From the NCBI RefSeq assembly GCF_036785885.1, contig NC_092329.1, positions 8,680,001 to 8,744,000 of the forward strand: DNA of 64,000 bases, in the 5' to 3' direction. The notes beneath the pieces were generated by a model. The model did no database searches and was not told the origin of the DNA. It saw nothing but the letters and a program-made list of their open reading frames with translations. This document shows, piece after piece, positions 11,532-25,800 of the stretch. The translations under genes were made by a program, and so were the position numbers. This DNA is from Coffea arabica (lineage: Eukaryota > Streptophyta > Magnoliopsida > Gentianales > Rubiaceae). Numbering within the stretch: the stretch's first letter is position 1; each line of letters starts with the position of its first letter.

Positions 11532-13567
11532 GCTAATTGTTGCAATTTACACTGGCCAATATACCTTTTGATGCAGGTATGTGTTCGAGATTTGACTCTG
11601 ATGGTTGGCCATGGTTTGGGAACAAATTATTCTCCTGTGTCTAAATCAAGTAAAAGCTAAAAGGAAACGGATTATAGTAGGCCTTATGATGGACAGAAAT
11701 TTTTCTAAGCAAACAGAGACAAAGAAAGAAAGTAGGGTAACTTAGGCTTTACGTCAAGGATTATCGGATGTATATGTTATTCCTCTCTGATTCGATATTG
11801 TTGCACTTGCTATTATGACTAGTGAAGTGTCTCTGTTTTCTCTTGTTTTAGTTATGAAAAGATATGACTGCTGATATTACTATCTTTCTCTGCATGTTAG
11901 CACAGCATATTGTGGTAGACCACCTTCATCTAAAAGCAGGGCATTGCATCATGTGATCCTCCACAAGCTGAAGCAGTTCATGTTGGAACATAGACGTTGA
12001 AGCAAGAATCAGGAACTTTTGTTTGTAGCTGTTTTCTGTTTTCATGCCATTTTTGGTAATAGCGAGGAACATTCCGTATAATGGTGGAAGGTGGATATTC
12101 TTTTAGTTTCTTCAAAAATTTCCTTTTTATATTTATCATCATTTTTTCAGTGAATCACATGGTCATAGAATTTTATGGCCTGGTTCTTGGGAGGATTACT
12201 CCCCTAACATCATGTGCAAGCAAACTCCTTCCCTACCCTAATCAGAAGCATGATCATTAGTTGCTAAGATTTGCTTCCGCTTCCCCAAGTTTGCTCCACC
12301 AGACACCCACCCTATGTCCTGCCATCATTTACTTGCAGTCCTAGATAGAGGCAGCTGCAGGAGCAGGATCATCTTTTTTTTTTTTTCCTCCCTGGACACG
12401 ATAACAATTGTATAACTTATTTTATTCTAAACTATAGGGGAGGAGGAGCATAGTAGGAACAGGATCTTCTGCCAGTGTGTTTTCTACGTAAAGCCCCTTG
12501 AACTTTTGACTCAGTTCCAATGATCACTTTCCTTGCCAAACAATCTGGAGTCCTTTTCAATGGGGGCCCAAAAGTCAGACAATTATGGAGCAATCTCTAG
12601 TCTTCGATACAAAGTCCTTTTAGCCTAAAACCTCTTATCTTTAGCAAAATTCCTCCATTGGTTGCTGCGCCATAGTTACTCTAAAAAGCTAGCAGGCAAG
12701 CGATCCTATTGCCTCCTATGCATACATCAGGATGGTAATAGCTTCTATATACTCTGATGTGGTGGCCTCTTGACTGGTAATTGTAAATGAATTAGGACAC
12801 ATGAAAAGGAACAAGTCTTTTATTTTAACTGCTCCATTCTTCTCCTTGCCATTTCACATGGCAACGCTTAAGAAGTCTGCCGTGAAATAACTGTTATTTA
12901 TTGTTATGGGACCTTGTGCAGTACCACATGAAATTAAAGGGATTGCATGTTCATCTCAGTATATACAGGCGGTAATGCGATCAAAAGGGTGTATTATACC
13001 ATCTCAAATATGGAGTGATCGCTTGCTCTAAGCGTAAAAGGATCGGTGTTCCTTTAGACTTTGATAGCAAGCGCCTACTTTTGGCTGCGATATTTCTTAT
13101 ATGAGCTCTACGATAGTGGCTACAGCTTACAAGGACAATAAAGTTGAGAAAATGGGGATACCTTAACGTTCACAATATCATACTTTTAAATATTTTGACA
13201 ATGTTGCGTAGAAGTTTCCAAAACTACAACGCTTGCGTTTAATATTGGAGAAAGGATAGAAGCACACGTCTTAGAACTATCACCATTACGCAGGAAAAAA
13301 AAAAACACAAAAGCTGAATTAAATCCACCCTGAAGGGTTGTTGGGCGTTAAGAAGGCTGGATGCTAGGGGATTTAATCATTCTGGATGGATTGCATGCTC
13401 ATTCCTGGAAAAGGGCAAGTTCCCAACCAAACTAAGTGGGAGGGTACACCAATATCATTTGCTGCTTGCTTGTCCGTGGGCAAAAATCATCGCAAACAAT
13501 ATGCAAGCAAAATCCATAAACGAATAATCTCTCGTGTCTACAAGCAACAGCTTTTGAGAAGAATTAA
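11532..13567. other. Intergenic between convergent genes, no gene seen
   Basis: Positions 11532-12110 are the duplicated 3' flank of the GT43 gene (see 5680-6800). The rest (12110-13567) shows only short ORFs without motifs; the one at 13386-13580 has no support. Confidence 0.5.
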
Positions 13568-13572
13568 ACTTC

Positions 13573-13578
13573 TTTATT
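13573..13578 (-). terminator. Poly(A) signal of the symplekin gene
   Basis: AATAAA read on the minus strand, 314 bp after the stop codon at 13892. It would define a 3'-UTR of about 330 nt. Minus-strand ORFs over 13590-13895 lie inside this UTR and are not genes. Confidence 0.5.
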
Positions 13579-13891
13579 GATCATAATCGCTAAGCTATGA
13601 CATGCGCATCGACACGGTGATTAGAAATTCTATGATTTGGTGCAGAGGGAGAATTTCCGCCCAGGAAATTTTTTCCAAAACACCTTGTGCTGAGTGACGG
13701 CCCAGAATTGTCCAACCTTTTCGGGATCAGCACTAGAAGTCCTTGCTCCAAATAAATTGTAACGCAGATATTGGCTGGAGCCGGAACTCCCAGTTTCAAC
13801 CGAGCTTGCAGGGACTGGAATCCTGGGATCAAGCAATTCCCAGAGAGTGAAGAAAAAGGTTTGGTGTTGCAGATTCCAGAAAACATAAGGG

Positions 13892-16800
13892 TCACGTTGG
13901 CATTGCTCCATGAAGGGAAGAGCTAGTGTCTGGGGGATGCAATGAAGATGTAAGATGTGATTTCTGCAGATGTGGTTCATCGACAAGGTTGAGAAGTACC
14001 AGCGTTGATCTGCAAAATTCAAACACAGAACTTTCACTGGACAAGACAACTGAAGGACACCCACCATACTTGCCAAGACATAAAATGAGATCAACCAGCT
14101 TTAAACAAGACCATGAAAAGTAAACCTTCATATCAACCAGACAGGAGTGCACTATTTAGACGAAGGTTGACATTATTTTGGCTAAGAGGAATGAAACTTA
14201 AAATTTCTGATAGTTGAATTAATATGATAATGCTATGCTCGGAGACAATATTGCATACCACAACCATATGATTACAAATTTGGAGTAGTTTCAGTGCACA
14301 GAACTTTTGAGTATTGGTTTCTCCAGGTTGATTTCAGTAGATTTTTAACACAACTCAGGAGTATCACGATACTCAGATTAGTAATAGTACACTGATAATG
14401 GTTAATAGTGTCAAACAAACACCTTCCATTCACCTTTGCCTTTTTACTACCGTATATACTTCCAGAAAAACTTTGAACCATCATTAGAATGATGGTGCAA
14501 CCAGAAAATATTGAAGATATTCCTAATAGAATTTCAGAGAGTACTTTGAAACATAACCAAGCATGATCATTTCCAAGAACACCCGTTACCTAGTTAATGA
14601 ATTTCTCACACTAGGTTGGCTTGCATAGGTAGCTAGTGGTCCTCGAAGGTGAGCATATTTGTTAAGAGCACTTTCAAGCTGGGGTGATGGCAACTGCAAA
14701 CAGAACATGGGAAACAAAAAAAGAACGTTGAAGATTATGGCATGCAGAATTCAAAACCCGAATTATACAATCATACATTAGGTAAATTATATAAACGCTA
14801 CCTGCAGTAACACACGGAAGGAATGAGGCTGGGTTTGTGATACACATTTCAAAAACCCTACCCACAGCTTTGGCATTCTCCATACCTGCAGCCAATGCAC
14901 AAACTCTAGGCCATAAATTGGCGGGCTGAAAATTCCAATTACAAGCAAACTTATTCTCAGCCTCACCTTGAATAAACATCCAGGCTATGACAATTTTTAA
15001 GAAGAATAAGAAAAGGAACAGCAGAACATACCTGTCTACTCACAAGTTTGGACAGTAACTCCATGACAAAATCCACCTGCACATGAAGTTAAACCATGCT
15101 GTTGTTTATTGCCGACTACATTAATCAAAAAGCTGAATTATGCACAAATAAGAAATCACAATACCATCGCAAACAAATAATAGTTATATCCTGTTCACAA
15201 ATAGCAACCTAGTTATCTACTTAGATTGGAATATTTTCAAAATTCCTGCTTCAGTTCTCATTCCTTTCACAGAACATGCACAAGAACCTCTTATCCTGTT
15301 AAAAAGCAAAAGGTAAAGAGCATATCCATATTTTCAAAGCAGGGAAGTGAAACACCATACAAGTCTTCTAGTCTCAAACAATTACGTTGAGAATTGGAAC
15401 ATCAATTATGAATAAGTACATGGACAAAGAAAGAGAATAAATACATGGAATAAGAGGAGGACTCAAAGGCTTTAGCAATACCGCTTTTTTGGACTTTTTT
15501 TTAGCTCTTGTTAACTTTAACAATAAAATTGTTCTTCAAGTCTCAAACACTTATGTGTGAGAATTGGAACATCAATTATGAATAAGTACATGGACACAGA
15601 AAGGAAAATGCATACATGGAATAAGAGGACTCCTCAAAGGCTTTAGCAATACCACTTTTTTGGGACTTATTTTTAGCTCTTGTTAACTTTAACAACAAAG
15701 TTGTCATAGCATACACTTCAGTAATGAAAACTTGTTAGCAAGAAGTAAAGTAATTAAGTGCTGGCACATAAAATAGCTTATTTGCGGACACACATAAAAG
15801 ACGTTGGGATACTATATCTTAAAAACTGGCATAAAGGGCATTAATGGGCACCACTTCAACTTGGGACCACCATGTTAGTGATAAAATAATTTCTTTTGAT
15901 AATTCATCTCATTCTATTTGGCATCACTCCATTCCACAAGTAGTACTGCATGGTCCTTGACAAATTTTTCCATTGTAGTTTATGGTGAGTTAGGATTTTT
16001 TTTTTTTAATTTATAATTCCTGAATAAAACCAAGTTTTAATTGCTGTACTAAATTACGAACTTGATGGAAAGGACATGGTTGGATGTCTAATTTGGAAAG
16101 TGTAACAATTTAAGCTTACTTATTTTAAATGGGGTTTGCACTGACTTTAGGTGCAAAACAGTACAAATACCCTTTTAGAATGAACAGCCAAAAATCATTG
16201 CCTCTTCATGAATAAACATACAAGTGTGCGCCTTCCACAAATTTTCCATATTGATTATTCAATTCTAGTCCTCATCGTATTGGAATCATTTGTTAGCTGA
16301 CCTGCATCCAGCGACAACCTAAGAAAGTTGATCTCGAGAAACTTCATTTTTTTGCTCAGTTATGAGGTAGTTCAACATATTCTCTGAAAGGTAGTAGGAT
16401 GTCAAGGAATGCAGCTGAACAGGGAAAAATATTTTACCAGAGCAGGGAAAGCATCAGTAGTTTGAATCACAGTCCTCATGAATAGAAGTGGTAGAGGAGT
16501 TTGATCCACCTAAAAAATAAATATGCATAAGCTAACCATTCTCCAATTTACAAGCTGTAACATGCACATACTTTAAACTTTTATACCATCTGATTTAAGG
16601 CCTTTGCCATGACCTGCTGGGTGAAAACCGTTCGCTGCTCAAAGCACACTGAGCAAGCATCTGTAATCTGAAAGGCAAAAAAGGTTAAATTGCTTCCGAT
16701 GTGAATTATGTAGATTGATAAGCATCGGATGGAAATCATAAGAACTGGGAAAAAACAAAAAGATTTCATTTACTCCACTAAGCATATGCTCGCTGAAGAT

Positions 16801-19800
16801 GGAATCTCTTGCTTTGGATTCTTAGGAATCCAAATAAACAATACACATTTTCCTGACACTGTCGTGGATAACCATGAAACCTAACCAAATTATTTTGAAT
16901 TGCCATTGCTAAATACCAACCTTTTTAAGTGGAAGAAGATCTCTTTCAGGATTAATGTCGTGTATTGCCACCATCACTTCTGCCGGTGTCAAAGCGGGAC
17001 CTGTATGAGCAGAACCCTGCCAAGAAACATTTTGAATCTGAAAACTTCCGACACCAAACTGGAGAAACTTAGAATACAATTCAACCAAATATTGATGCTA
17101 AAGTTACTTCCAGAAATGAATAATTCTGGACAGTTAATTAAAAGTCCGACTAATGCTAAAATTTATCTATTGCTTGCCAGCTCAAAATAAATTCAACCAA
17201 CCGTACATGAATACAGTGACTCAAGAGACATCACAGCACAATCCAGGTTTGACAGCACAAGTACTAATATTTCATCTCAGTAAAAATTATTTAATTCCCA
17301 CTAATAAGCTATGACCATATATTTGCAGACATAGTATTTACATTCTGCATTTTCATCTGAGTACCTCTTAAATCAGGATAGACAACATGACATAGACAGG
17401 CAAATATAATATCTTCTAAAGACATTGATGAAATAAGGATATGTTCACTATCAAAAGCAACTCGCAGTAATCTCACAAGCAAAATCCACTTGTTTGATTG
17501 GATTAAACTTAGACAAATTTGAACAGTTGGGGTTTGAGGAGAATGGTGAATATATGCCTGTACATGTGCAAAAAAAATTGAATTGAGAAAATACAATTAA
17601 GCTGTAGTTTATTATGACTAGGCAACACTCAAACATAAGTAGACAAACATGCACAAGAACTATACAATGACGAAAAAATTGAAAGTAATCCTGATAAACT
17701 TAATGTTGGATAAAAATGGCCTAATGTGAGATATATCTATTGCATTTACAGCACATTTTTCATTTGGTTTAATGATTTCATAGGTTATCAAGTATAAGAA
17801 TATCTGTTATTCAGTCAGTAATCCTCAAGAAGGTTCTAAATCAGTTCTTTGTTAAAAATCTCAGACAAGAATTTCGGGACATGTTCGATGATCATTTTCA
17901 CTGGATTCTCTGTGTCCTCTAAATGTCGAAACTAAAGATAAATTGTACAGAGGACGTCCATCCCTGAGATGTTATCATGTAAAAGCATGGTGGAAAGGAT
18001 AATTACAGCGGATAGTGATGTTGCCACGGTATTCCTCAAGCTGATCAACAGTATGTGCTGTGTGTGTATGTTGTGTAAGCAATATACTCCCTTGACAAGA
18101 AACAAAACTAACTTTTTTTGTTTTTAATTTTTTGTAAGTGGCAGGTCTTGAACCCAGGACCTCCTACTTTCAATCCCTCCCAACTTACCACCCAACCCAA
18201 TCCTCCCCAACAGAAACAAATCTAACTTAACATGCAGTGGAAATATCTTCATTAAACCAACCACTTAACTACTTCCACATAGAAAAAAGCAACAGTTCAT
18301 AAAGAAACATTGAGAATTTCACCTGCCTATTCCATTTTGAATGGTTGAATATTGTTTAGGACATTCCAAAAGAAATAGAGAACAAGAAAATTGGAGGAAA
18401 GGGACATCACCGGTGCCATAAGCATGACCATGTATAGACACATCTTAAATGATAAGAAGATGCAAACAGAAAGAGCTGTAACAGTAAGAATGAATTCATA
18501 CCTGTAGTATGTGGGCAAGTGCTGTCTGAAACTTATCCGGTGGGAGGTTAACCAGCTGAGGAAAAATAGGTAAAACCTGATACGTAAGAAACAATCCATT
18601 ATCCTTTGTAAGGTTAAAAAAGATAGTCAGCTTCAAGATTACCCCTATTCAAATTATATCCACACCATATATTTAAAGGTTGCTTCAATATAGCAATAAA
18701 ATAACCTAGAGCTGGATATACAAAGTGCTCCAAAAACTTAACTACAAGAACAACCACAAGTCCATGACACTAACTAGAAACAACAGTTTGCTAAAAAATA
18801 AGATGAAAAAGCAAAATTGAAGCAAGCCAGCAAGCGACCCTAATATACACAACCAATGTGAAAAAGGTGCATTTATAGTGCTAAAAATAATAATATGCAT
18901 GCCATATCAGGCCTTAAAAGAATGCCAAACATCTACTCTTGGACCTACAATTCCATATTGCTAGAGGTTAGTCTTTGATTATCAGAGCTAGAAGGCAAAT
19001 AAGTCTTACCCAGATCACTGAGATCAAAAGACCACTGACACACATTATTTGCAGTAGTTTAACTAGAAAGAAAATATATAAGGAACCACCGCCTACCTCC
19101 TTTTTGGAAAATGACGATAGTATTGGAATGAGAATAGTAGCATCCTGCAACAGAAATGAAACATAAGAATGGATAACCAAGAAATATTGTAAGTGAACGT
19201 ATGAATGAGAGAGAGAGAGAGGTCTTGGTGCTAATGGCATTGGAAAGTGGAAATGCTTTAGTTGAAAACCTTCAGCTTTGTTTCATATAAAAGTTTGACA
19301 ATGGCAATAACATCAGCTGGAGGTGTTGTCCCTTCGGATAGAACACTGATCACCTAGTAGTGAAGAAACCATGTCACCGTTATTTAAGGAAAAGAATTAA
19401 GAGGAAGACAACTTCCAGCTGTTCAAGTAATTAAGAACAAAGAGACTACCTGAGTTAAAAGATTTTCACTTCCTGTGGGTGGATCAGATATTATTTCAAG
19501 CAGCTGAGAATAGGAGGACCCAAAAGCCCTTATAAGAACAGGAATATGGCGATGTACAGCCTACACTAACAAAAAGAAATTTAGTGAAGACAAGATATTT
19601 CCAAAAGAAAATTGCAGAAGTAATTACAAAGGATCCAAATTAGAAGCATAAAGTCATATAAATTGCTATGGTTGTGTCCAAGTGTCAGAAATAGCCAAGT
19701 CCTCCACTATAGGAGAGTGGACATATTTAAAATTATGTTTTGTAGTAAATGTTGCAGTTAAAAGGACACAGGCAAAAGAACTAAACTCTTATAACATGGG

Positions 19801-22800
19801 ACATTTTTTTTTTCCAAAAAAAAAATCTTTTTAAGATGGCAACTGTCAAGTAAAGGGCAACAAGGTGGAGAAAAATTCAAACAATTGAGGAATTAGTTTA
19901 TATATCATAAATGGCCAAGAGCAAGCATATAAACATGTCTAAACCTATAATAAGGCAAAAGTCCTTTTGTCCTTGCAAGCATCAGAAATACAAGAACCAT
20001 CCAGCGATAACAATAATATCCATATATAATTCCATTTCTGAAATATTTCATCCTTCAAGTTTTTACTCCTTTATCTCAGTTACTTCTCCTCAGTCATGTC
20101 CTTTTATTTTCATGAGTTCTCAGTCAGTTGAACGTAAAAAGATGACTATGCCAACAAAGGCAGTAGGAAAATCAAAAAATGTAGATGACTGGGTTAATCA
20201 AGCAAACTCATTAACAATATAACTATATGCACAATCAACCATGTGAAACTTCATATAGGGACAAGAGGTACCCACTATTCTACAACAGTGACTGGACATC
20301 TAAAGTCAATGAATATTCTTTTAACCAGAAAGGGATAGAAGATTGAATAGTTAAAGCCACAATGAGATTAAACCCTTTGTGGAGAAAGCACAGATTGATG
20401 CCAATCAATATGAAAAACTAGGCCGGAGTTCAGTCAATGGAAAGATCGATGTGTGGGGCCACCATACAAATTTGTTGACCATATTACCCAGTGAATGATG
20501 GGCCTTGATAAACTAACTCCTAACAGCTGTAATTTAATGTACATTAAGTACAAACTGATTACCACTTTTGAGTAACCAGTTTGAAGCGATGACCTTGTTC
20601 TATCTTTGTCAATTGGATGCCTAAAAGGTCACAGAGTTTTGACTTAATTCCTGTCAATAACAACATGAAGACAACAAATATAAAATTCCGGGAAATGGTA
20701 TTAAATAACAAATGCAGGTTCTGATGGTTCATCACTGGCTTGAAGAAGGGTCATCAGATGGCAAAAAGTGCTGATCATGTGAGACAACTCCAGAGCAATG
20801 AAGTTCTAGATAATGAGCGATGACAAATCATCCCACATGCAAAGGCAGAATATTTGATTGAACGAACAAGTAAGAAAACAAAGTGAAGAGTGGAAAAAGA
20901 CCTGCTTAATCGCCTTGGGAGAACGTGCATAATTATCAAATACAATTCGTAGGAGACTAGGTTTCTGTAAACAAAAAAGGAGAAAAGAGAAAGAAGACAG
21001 AGAACAAACAAGGAGTGAGGAAGACATATATCACTGGAGCTCCTGATGTAGGGGGAACAAAAATAGCTTTTCAAGCTCCACCATGTAAAAAACTAAAGAA
21101 CAATAAACAGTTGTCTCGACCTTTGGGCATAAGGCAAAAAGCAGAGACACATGCTGCTGAGCATGAGCCAATGTCACTGCAGATTCATTTTGAGTATCAA
21201 TTTCTGCACCCTTCATGGAGTCGATTTCAGATACCCCTGGCTCTGAAACTTGAGAACCACTAATAGATGTTTCTTGGCTTCCCACCTAAGATTGAAAACA
21301 GAAAGAGGGGGAAGAAAAAAAAAAGGAAAGAAGGTGTTAGGAGAGAAACATGTGACGATGAAAAATGGCAATGTCAAAGGTAATTTTGAATAACGGTTGT
21401 AACAACTATCAAATATTCAAAAGCTGTCTCGTAAGGACACAGAGTTGGGAGTCATGAAAAGAAAATATTTTCAGAAAACCGCTACATTTAGAAGTGGAAA
21501 AACAATGGAGCCCAGTCCCAATTACGTTATGATCAGCTAACCATTTTCTGACACTTATTACACATGCAACCAACTTCAACTAATTCACTGTCTTAAACTA
21601 TGCAAGGCAAATAGGCGCACAGATTTTAACACCATGTGTCTAGATGATTCAATATGATGAAATGTAAGACCCTCTTGCATTTTGTTACAGATTGTAGGCT
21701 GATTTGTAGGGATTAGATAGCTGATTTGTGGGGATTAGATAGTTACAGATGTAGGCTGATTTGTAGGGATTAGATAGCTGATTTGTAGGGATTAGATAAG
21801 TTACAGATTGTAGGCTGATCTGTAGGCTAAATAATAGGAACTAGATATGTCTATACTTGTATATATACCGTTATGATTGATGAATAAAAGGTAAGGAAAA
21901 TTCATTCCCTTTTTCTGAGTTTAACATGGTATCAGCGCAGTTCTGTGTAGAGCAGTTCTGTTCATAAGTTTTTTTAAGAAAAAAAAAAAAAAAAATTTTC
22001 TGGGCTGTTGGGCGTGAGGGAGGCTGCTGCCATATTCAAGGTGCAGGCGTTAAAGGTTCCTCTAAAGACACCGCCAACTCAGGGAGGTACGTTTTTGGGT
22101 CAACATCGATCTAGGTGTGGGACCTGGCTACGACAGGTTCTCTTGTGGGTAATCTGTTATCTTGTTGAATTTTCTTAGCAATTATGTCTGACAAAAAGAC
22201 TGGAGTTTCTGATATAGTTCCGTTGGTTTCAAAAATCACGGAACACAAATTAAATGGAATTAATTTTCTTGATTGGAACCATACTATTGAATTATATCTA
22301 CTCAGTATTTCTATGGATGGTCATCTGACCGATGATCCACCTACGGATGACTCTAGACTGTCTTGGGTGAGAGAAGATGCTCGCTTGTATATACAAATTC
22401 GTAATTCTATTGATAGTGAGGTGGTGGGCCTGGTTACCCATTGTAAGACAGTGAAACAGTTAATGAACTATTTGCAGTTCTTATATTCGGGAAAAGGAAA
22501 CTTCTCTCGTATCTATGATGTTTGCAAGGATTTTTACAGGGCAGATAAAGGAGATAAGTCTCTCACCAGTTATTTTATGGACTTCAAGAAAACATATGAA
22601 GAGCTCAATATGCTGCTTCCCTTCAGTATCAATGTGGAGGAACAACGGAATCAGCGAGAGAAGATGGCTGTTATGAGTTTTCTCGCCGGTCTTCCGTCTG
22701 AATTTGAGACTGCCAAATCTCAAATTCTTTCCGGATCAGAAATTTCCTGTCTAGAAGATGCTTTTCGAAGGATTCTTCGTACAGAGAATACGTTACCTGT

Positions 22801-25800
22801 TCTATCCACTCAGCCTAACAGTGTTCTTATTAGCCGTACTACCACATTTGATTCAGGAAGACAACACTACAAGAGTAGTGGCAACAGTAAGAGCATGGGG
22901 TCGGGGTCCAACAACTCTGATAAAATTACTGAAAATCGTGGAAAGGAGCAAGGAGAAATTGTATGTCACTACTGTCATAAACCAGGACATATCAAGCGGG
23001 ACTGTCGAAAGCTACAGTATAAGAAAGCTCAATTTGCACATGTTGCATCTAGTTCTGAGACCTCTGAAAAGTCTGTTACAATCTCTGCAGATGAGTATGC
23101 CAGATTGACTCAGTTTCACGAAACAGTGAAACAGCCATCCGGTCGTGTTACTGCACTTGTTGAGACAGGTAAACCCAATACATGCCTTGTTTCCTCTTCT
23201 CCAAAATGGGTCATTGATTCTGGTGCTACAGATCACATGACAGGTAATCCCAATTTACTTTCTAACTTTCAGCCACATAAATCTATCACTCCTGTTACTT
23301 TAGCCGATGGTTCAACATCCAGTGTTATTGGGTCTGGAACCACTAAACCTACATCATCTCTCCATTTGTCATCTGTTCTGAGTCTACCACGACTATCGTT
23401 TAATCTGATTTCTGTCAGCAAACTTACTCGTGCCCTTAATTGTTGTGTCTCATTTTTTCCTGGTTCTTGTGTATTTCAGGATCTCATGACGAAGAAGATT
23501 ATTGGTAAGGGACATGAGTCTGACGGTCTCTACATTCTTGATACACAGAAACCAGGGTCTATAGCCTGTGCTGGAACAGTCTCTCCTCTTGAAGAACACT
23601 GTCGATTGGGTCATCCTTCGCTTTCTATGTTAAAGCAACTTTGTCCTCAGCTTTCGAACATTACTTCATTAGATTGTGAGTCGTGTCAGTTTGCTAAACA
23701 CCATCGTCTTAGTTCTAGTCCTAGAATCAATAAACGAGCTACTGCTCCCTTTGAGTTAGTCCATTCCGATGTTTGGGGTCCTTGTCCGGTGACTTCTAAA
23801 ACTGGTTTCAGATATTTTGTTACCTTTGTTGATGATTATTCTAGAATGACATGGCTTTATTTGATGAAAAATCGCTCAGAATTATTCTTTCACTTTTCTT
23901 CCTTTTGTGCTGAAATACGAACCCAATTTGGTAAACCAGTACAAATTTTAAGAAGTGATAATGCAAAAGAATATGTTTCAGGAAATTTTCAGAAATACAT
24001 GCTTGAGCAGGGTATTCTCCATCAAACTTCTTGCGTTGACACCCCTTCTCAAAATGGGGTTGCTGAGAGAAAGAATAGACATCTTCTTGAAACTTCTCGA
24101 GCCTTGTTATTTCAAATGAAGGTTTCTAAATGCTTCTGGGCTGATGCTGTATCTACTGCTTGTTTTCTAATCAATCGTATGCCTTCCTCTGTTTTATCTG
24201 GTAATACTCCTTTACACACTCTATTCCCGAATAGACAATTGTTTCCTATAGAACCAAAGATATTCGGGTGTACTTGTTTTGTTCGGGATGTTCGTCCTCA
24301 AGTTACAAAACTTGATCCTAAGTCCTTAAAGTGTATATTCCTGGGTTATTCCCGTGTACAAAAAGGGTATCGTTGTTATTGTCCTAGTCTTGGTAAGTAT
24401 CTTGTGTCTGCCGATGTCACTTTTTTGGAACAAACACCTTTCTCCTCATCTTCAGGTTCTGTGAGTCCGGGGGAGGATGATGATTTGTTAATCTATAGTG
24501 TCATACCAAATTTGGATTCGCCTCCCTCTACACCAGTTAAGCCTCCCATCAAATACACCTACTCGCGTCGCCCACATCTGCCCAGTTCTGACTTGGTCCT
24601 GGAGTCTCCAACATCATGTCCTGATGAACCAGTATCTTCGTCATCAGATCCGACTACCAATGATGATCTTGATCTCCCTATTGCTCAAAGAAAAGGTAAA
24701 CGTGCATGTACTTATCCAATCTCTTCAGTTGTTTCCTACAATCATTTGTCTTCCTCTTCTCGTGCTTTTCTTACATCCCTAGACACTATTTCTGTACCCA
24801 AAACTGTTCAAGAGGCATTAGCTCATTCCGGATGGCGGAATGCTATGATTGAGGAAATGAATGCTCTAGATGTCAATGGTACGTGGACTTTAGTTACCCT
24901 ACCTGCAGGTAAACGAGCTATTGGATGTAAATGGGTGTTTACGGTCAAAATGAATCCTGATGGTTCCATTTCTCGATTGAAAGCTAGACTTGTTGCTAAA
25001 GGATATGCTCAGACTTATGGCGTGGACTATCATGATACTTTTTCTCCTGTAGCTAAACTTGCTTCTATCAGGTTATTTATCTCCCTTGCAGCAGCTTATG
25101 ACTGGCCTCTGCATCAATTAGACATCAAGAATGCCTTTCTTCATGGTGATCTTCAGGAGGAGGTCTATATGGAGCAACCACCAGGTTTTGTTGCTCCAGG
25201 GGAGTATGGGAAAGTCTGTCGTCTGAACAAATCTCTATATGGTTTGAAATAGAGTCCTCGGGCTTGGTTTGGAAAATTTAGCCAAGCTCTTGAAAAGTTT
25301 GGGATGCAAAAGAGCAAGTCCGATCATTCTGTTTTCTATAAACAATCTCATGGGGGTATTATTCTGTTAGTTGTATATGTGGATGATATTGTCATCACAG
25401 GTAGTGACCCTAGAGGAATTTCGTCTCTGAAGTCCTTTCTTACTACTCAGTTCCATACCCAAGACTTGGGGATGTTAAAGTATTTCTTGGGAGTTGAAGT
25501 TAGCAGGAGTAAGAAAGGAATCTTCCTATCTCAGAGGAAGTATGTGCTTGATTTACTGATGGAGTCGGGAAAATTGGGTGCTAAACCATGTAGTACCCCA
25601 ATGGTTCCTAATTTACAGTTAACCAAAGAAGGTGAGTTGTTTGCAGATCCTGAGAGGTATAGAAGACTTATTGGAAAGTTGAATTATCTTACTGTGACAC
25701 GTCCTGATATTGCTTATTCAGTGAGTGTGCTGAGCCAGTACATGTCATCACCAACTATTGACCATTGGAAAGCAGCAGAACAAGTTTTACACTATTTAAA

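Noticed and set aside
13590..13891. Minus-strand ORFs after the symplekin stop
   Set aside because: They lie between the stop codon and the AATAAA at 13573 and look like 3'-UTR; no motif.
14837..14936. A different frame for symplekin exon 25, extending the exon past 14885 to an AG near 14935
   Set aside because: That frame has no match to the family. Starting at 14885 gives [14 protein letters not shown], in line with the family's PKLW motif and in frame on both sides.
20775..21285. Separate small minus-strand genes
   Set aside because: These frames are symplekin exons 15 and 16 read on into their introns.
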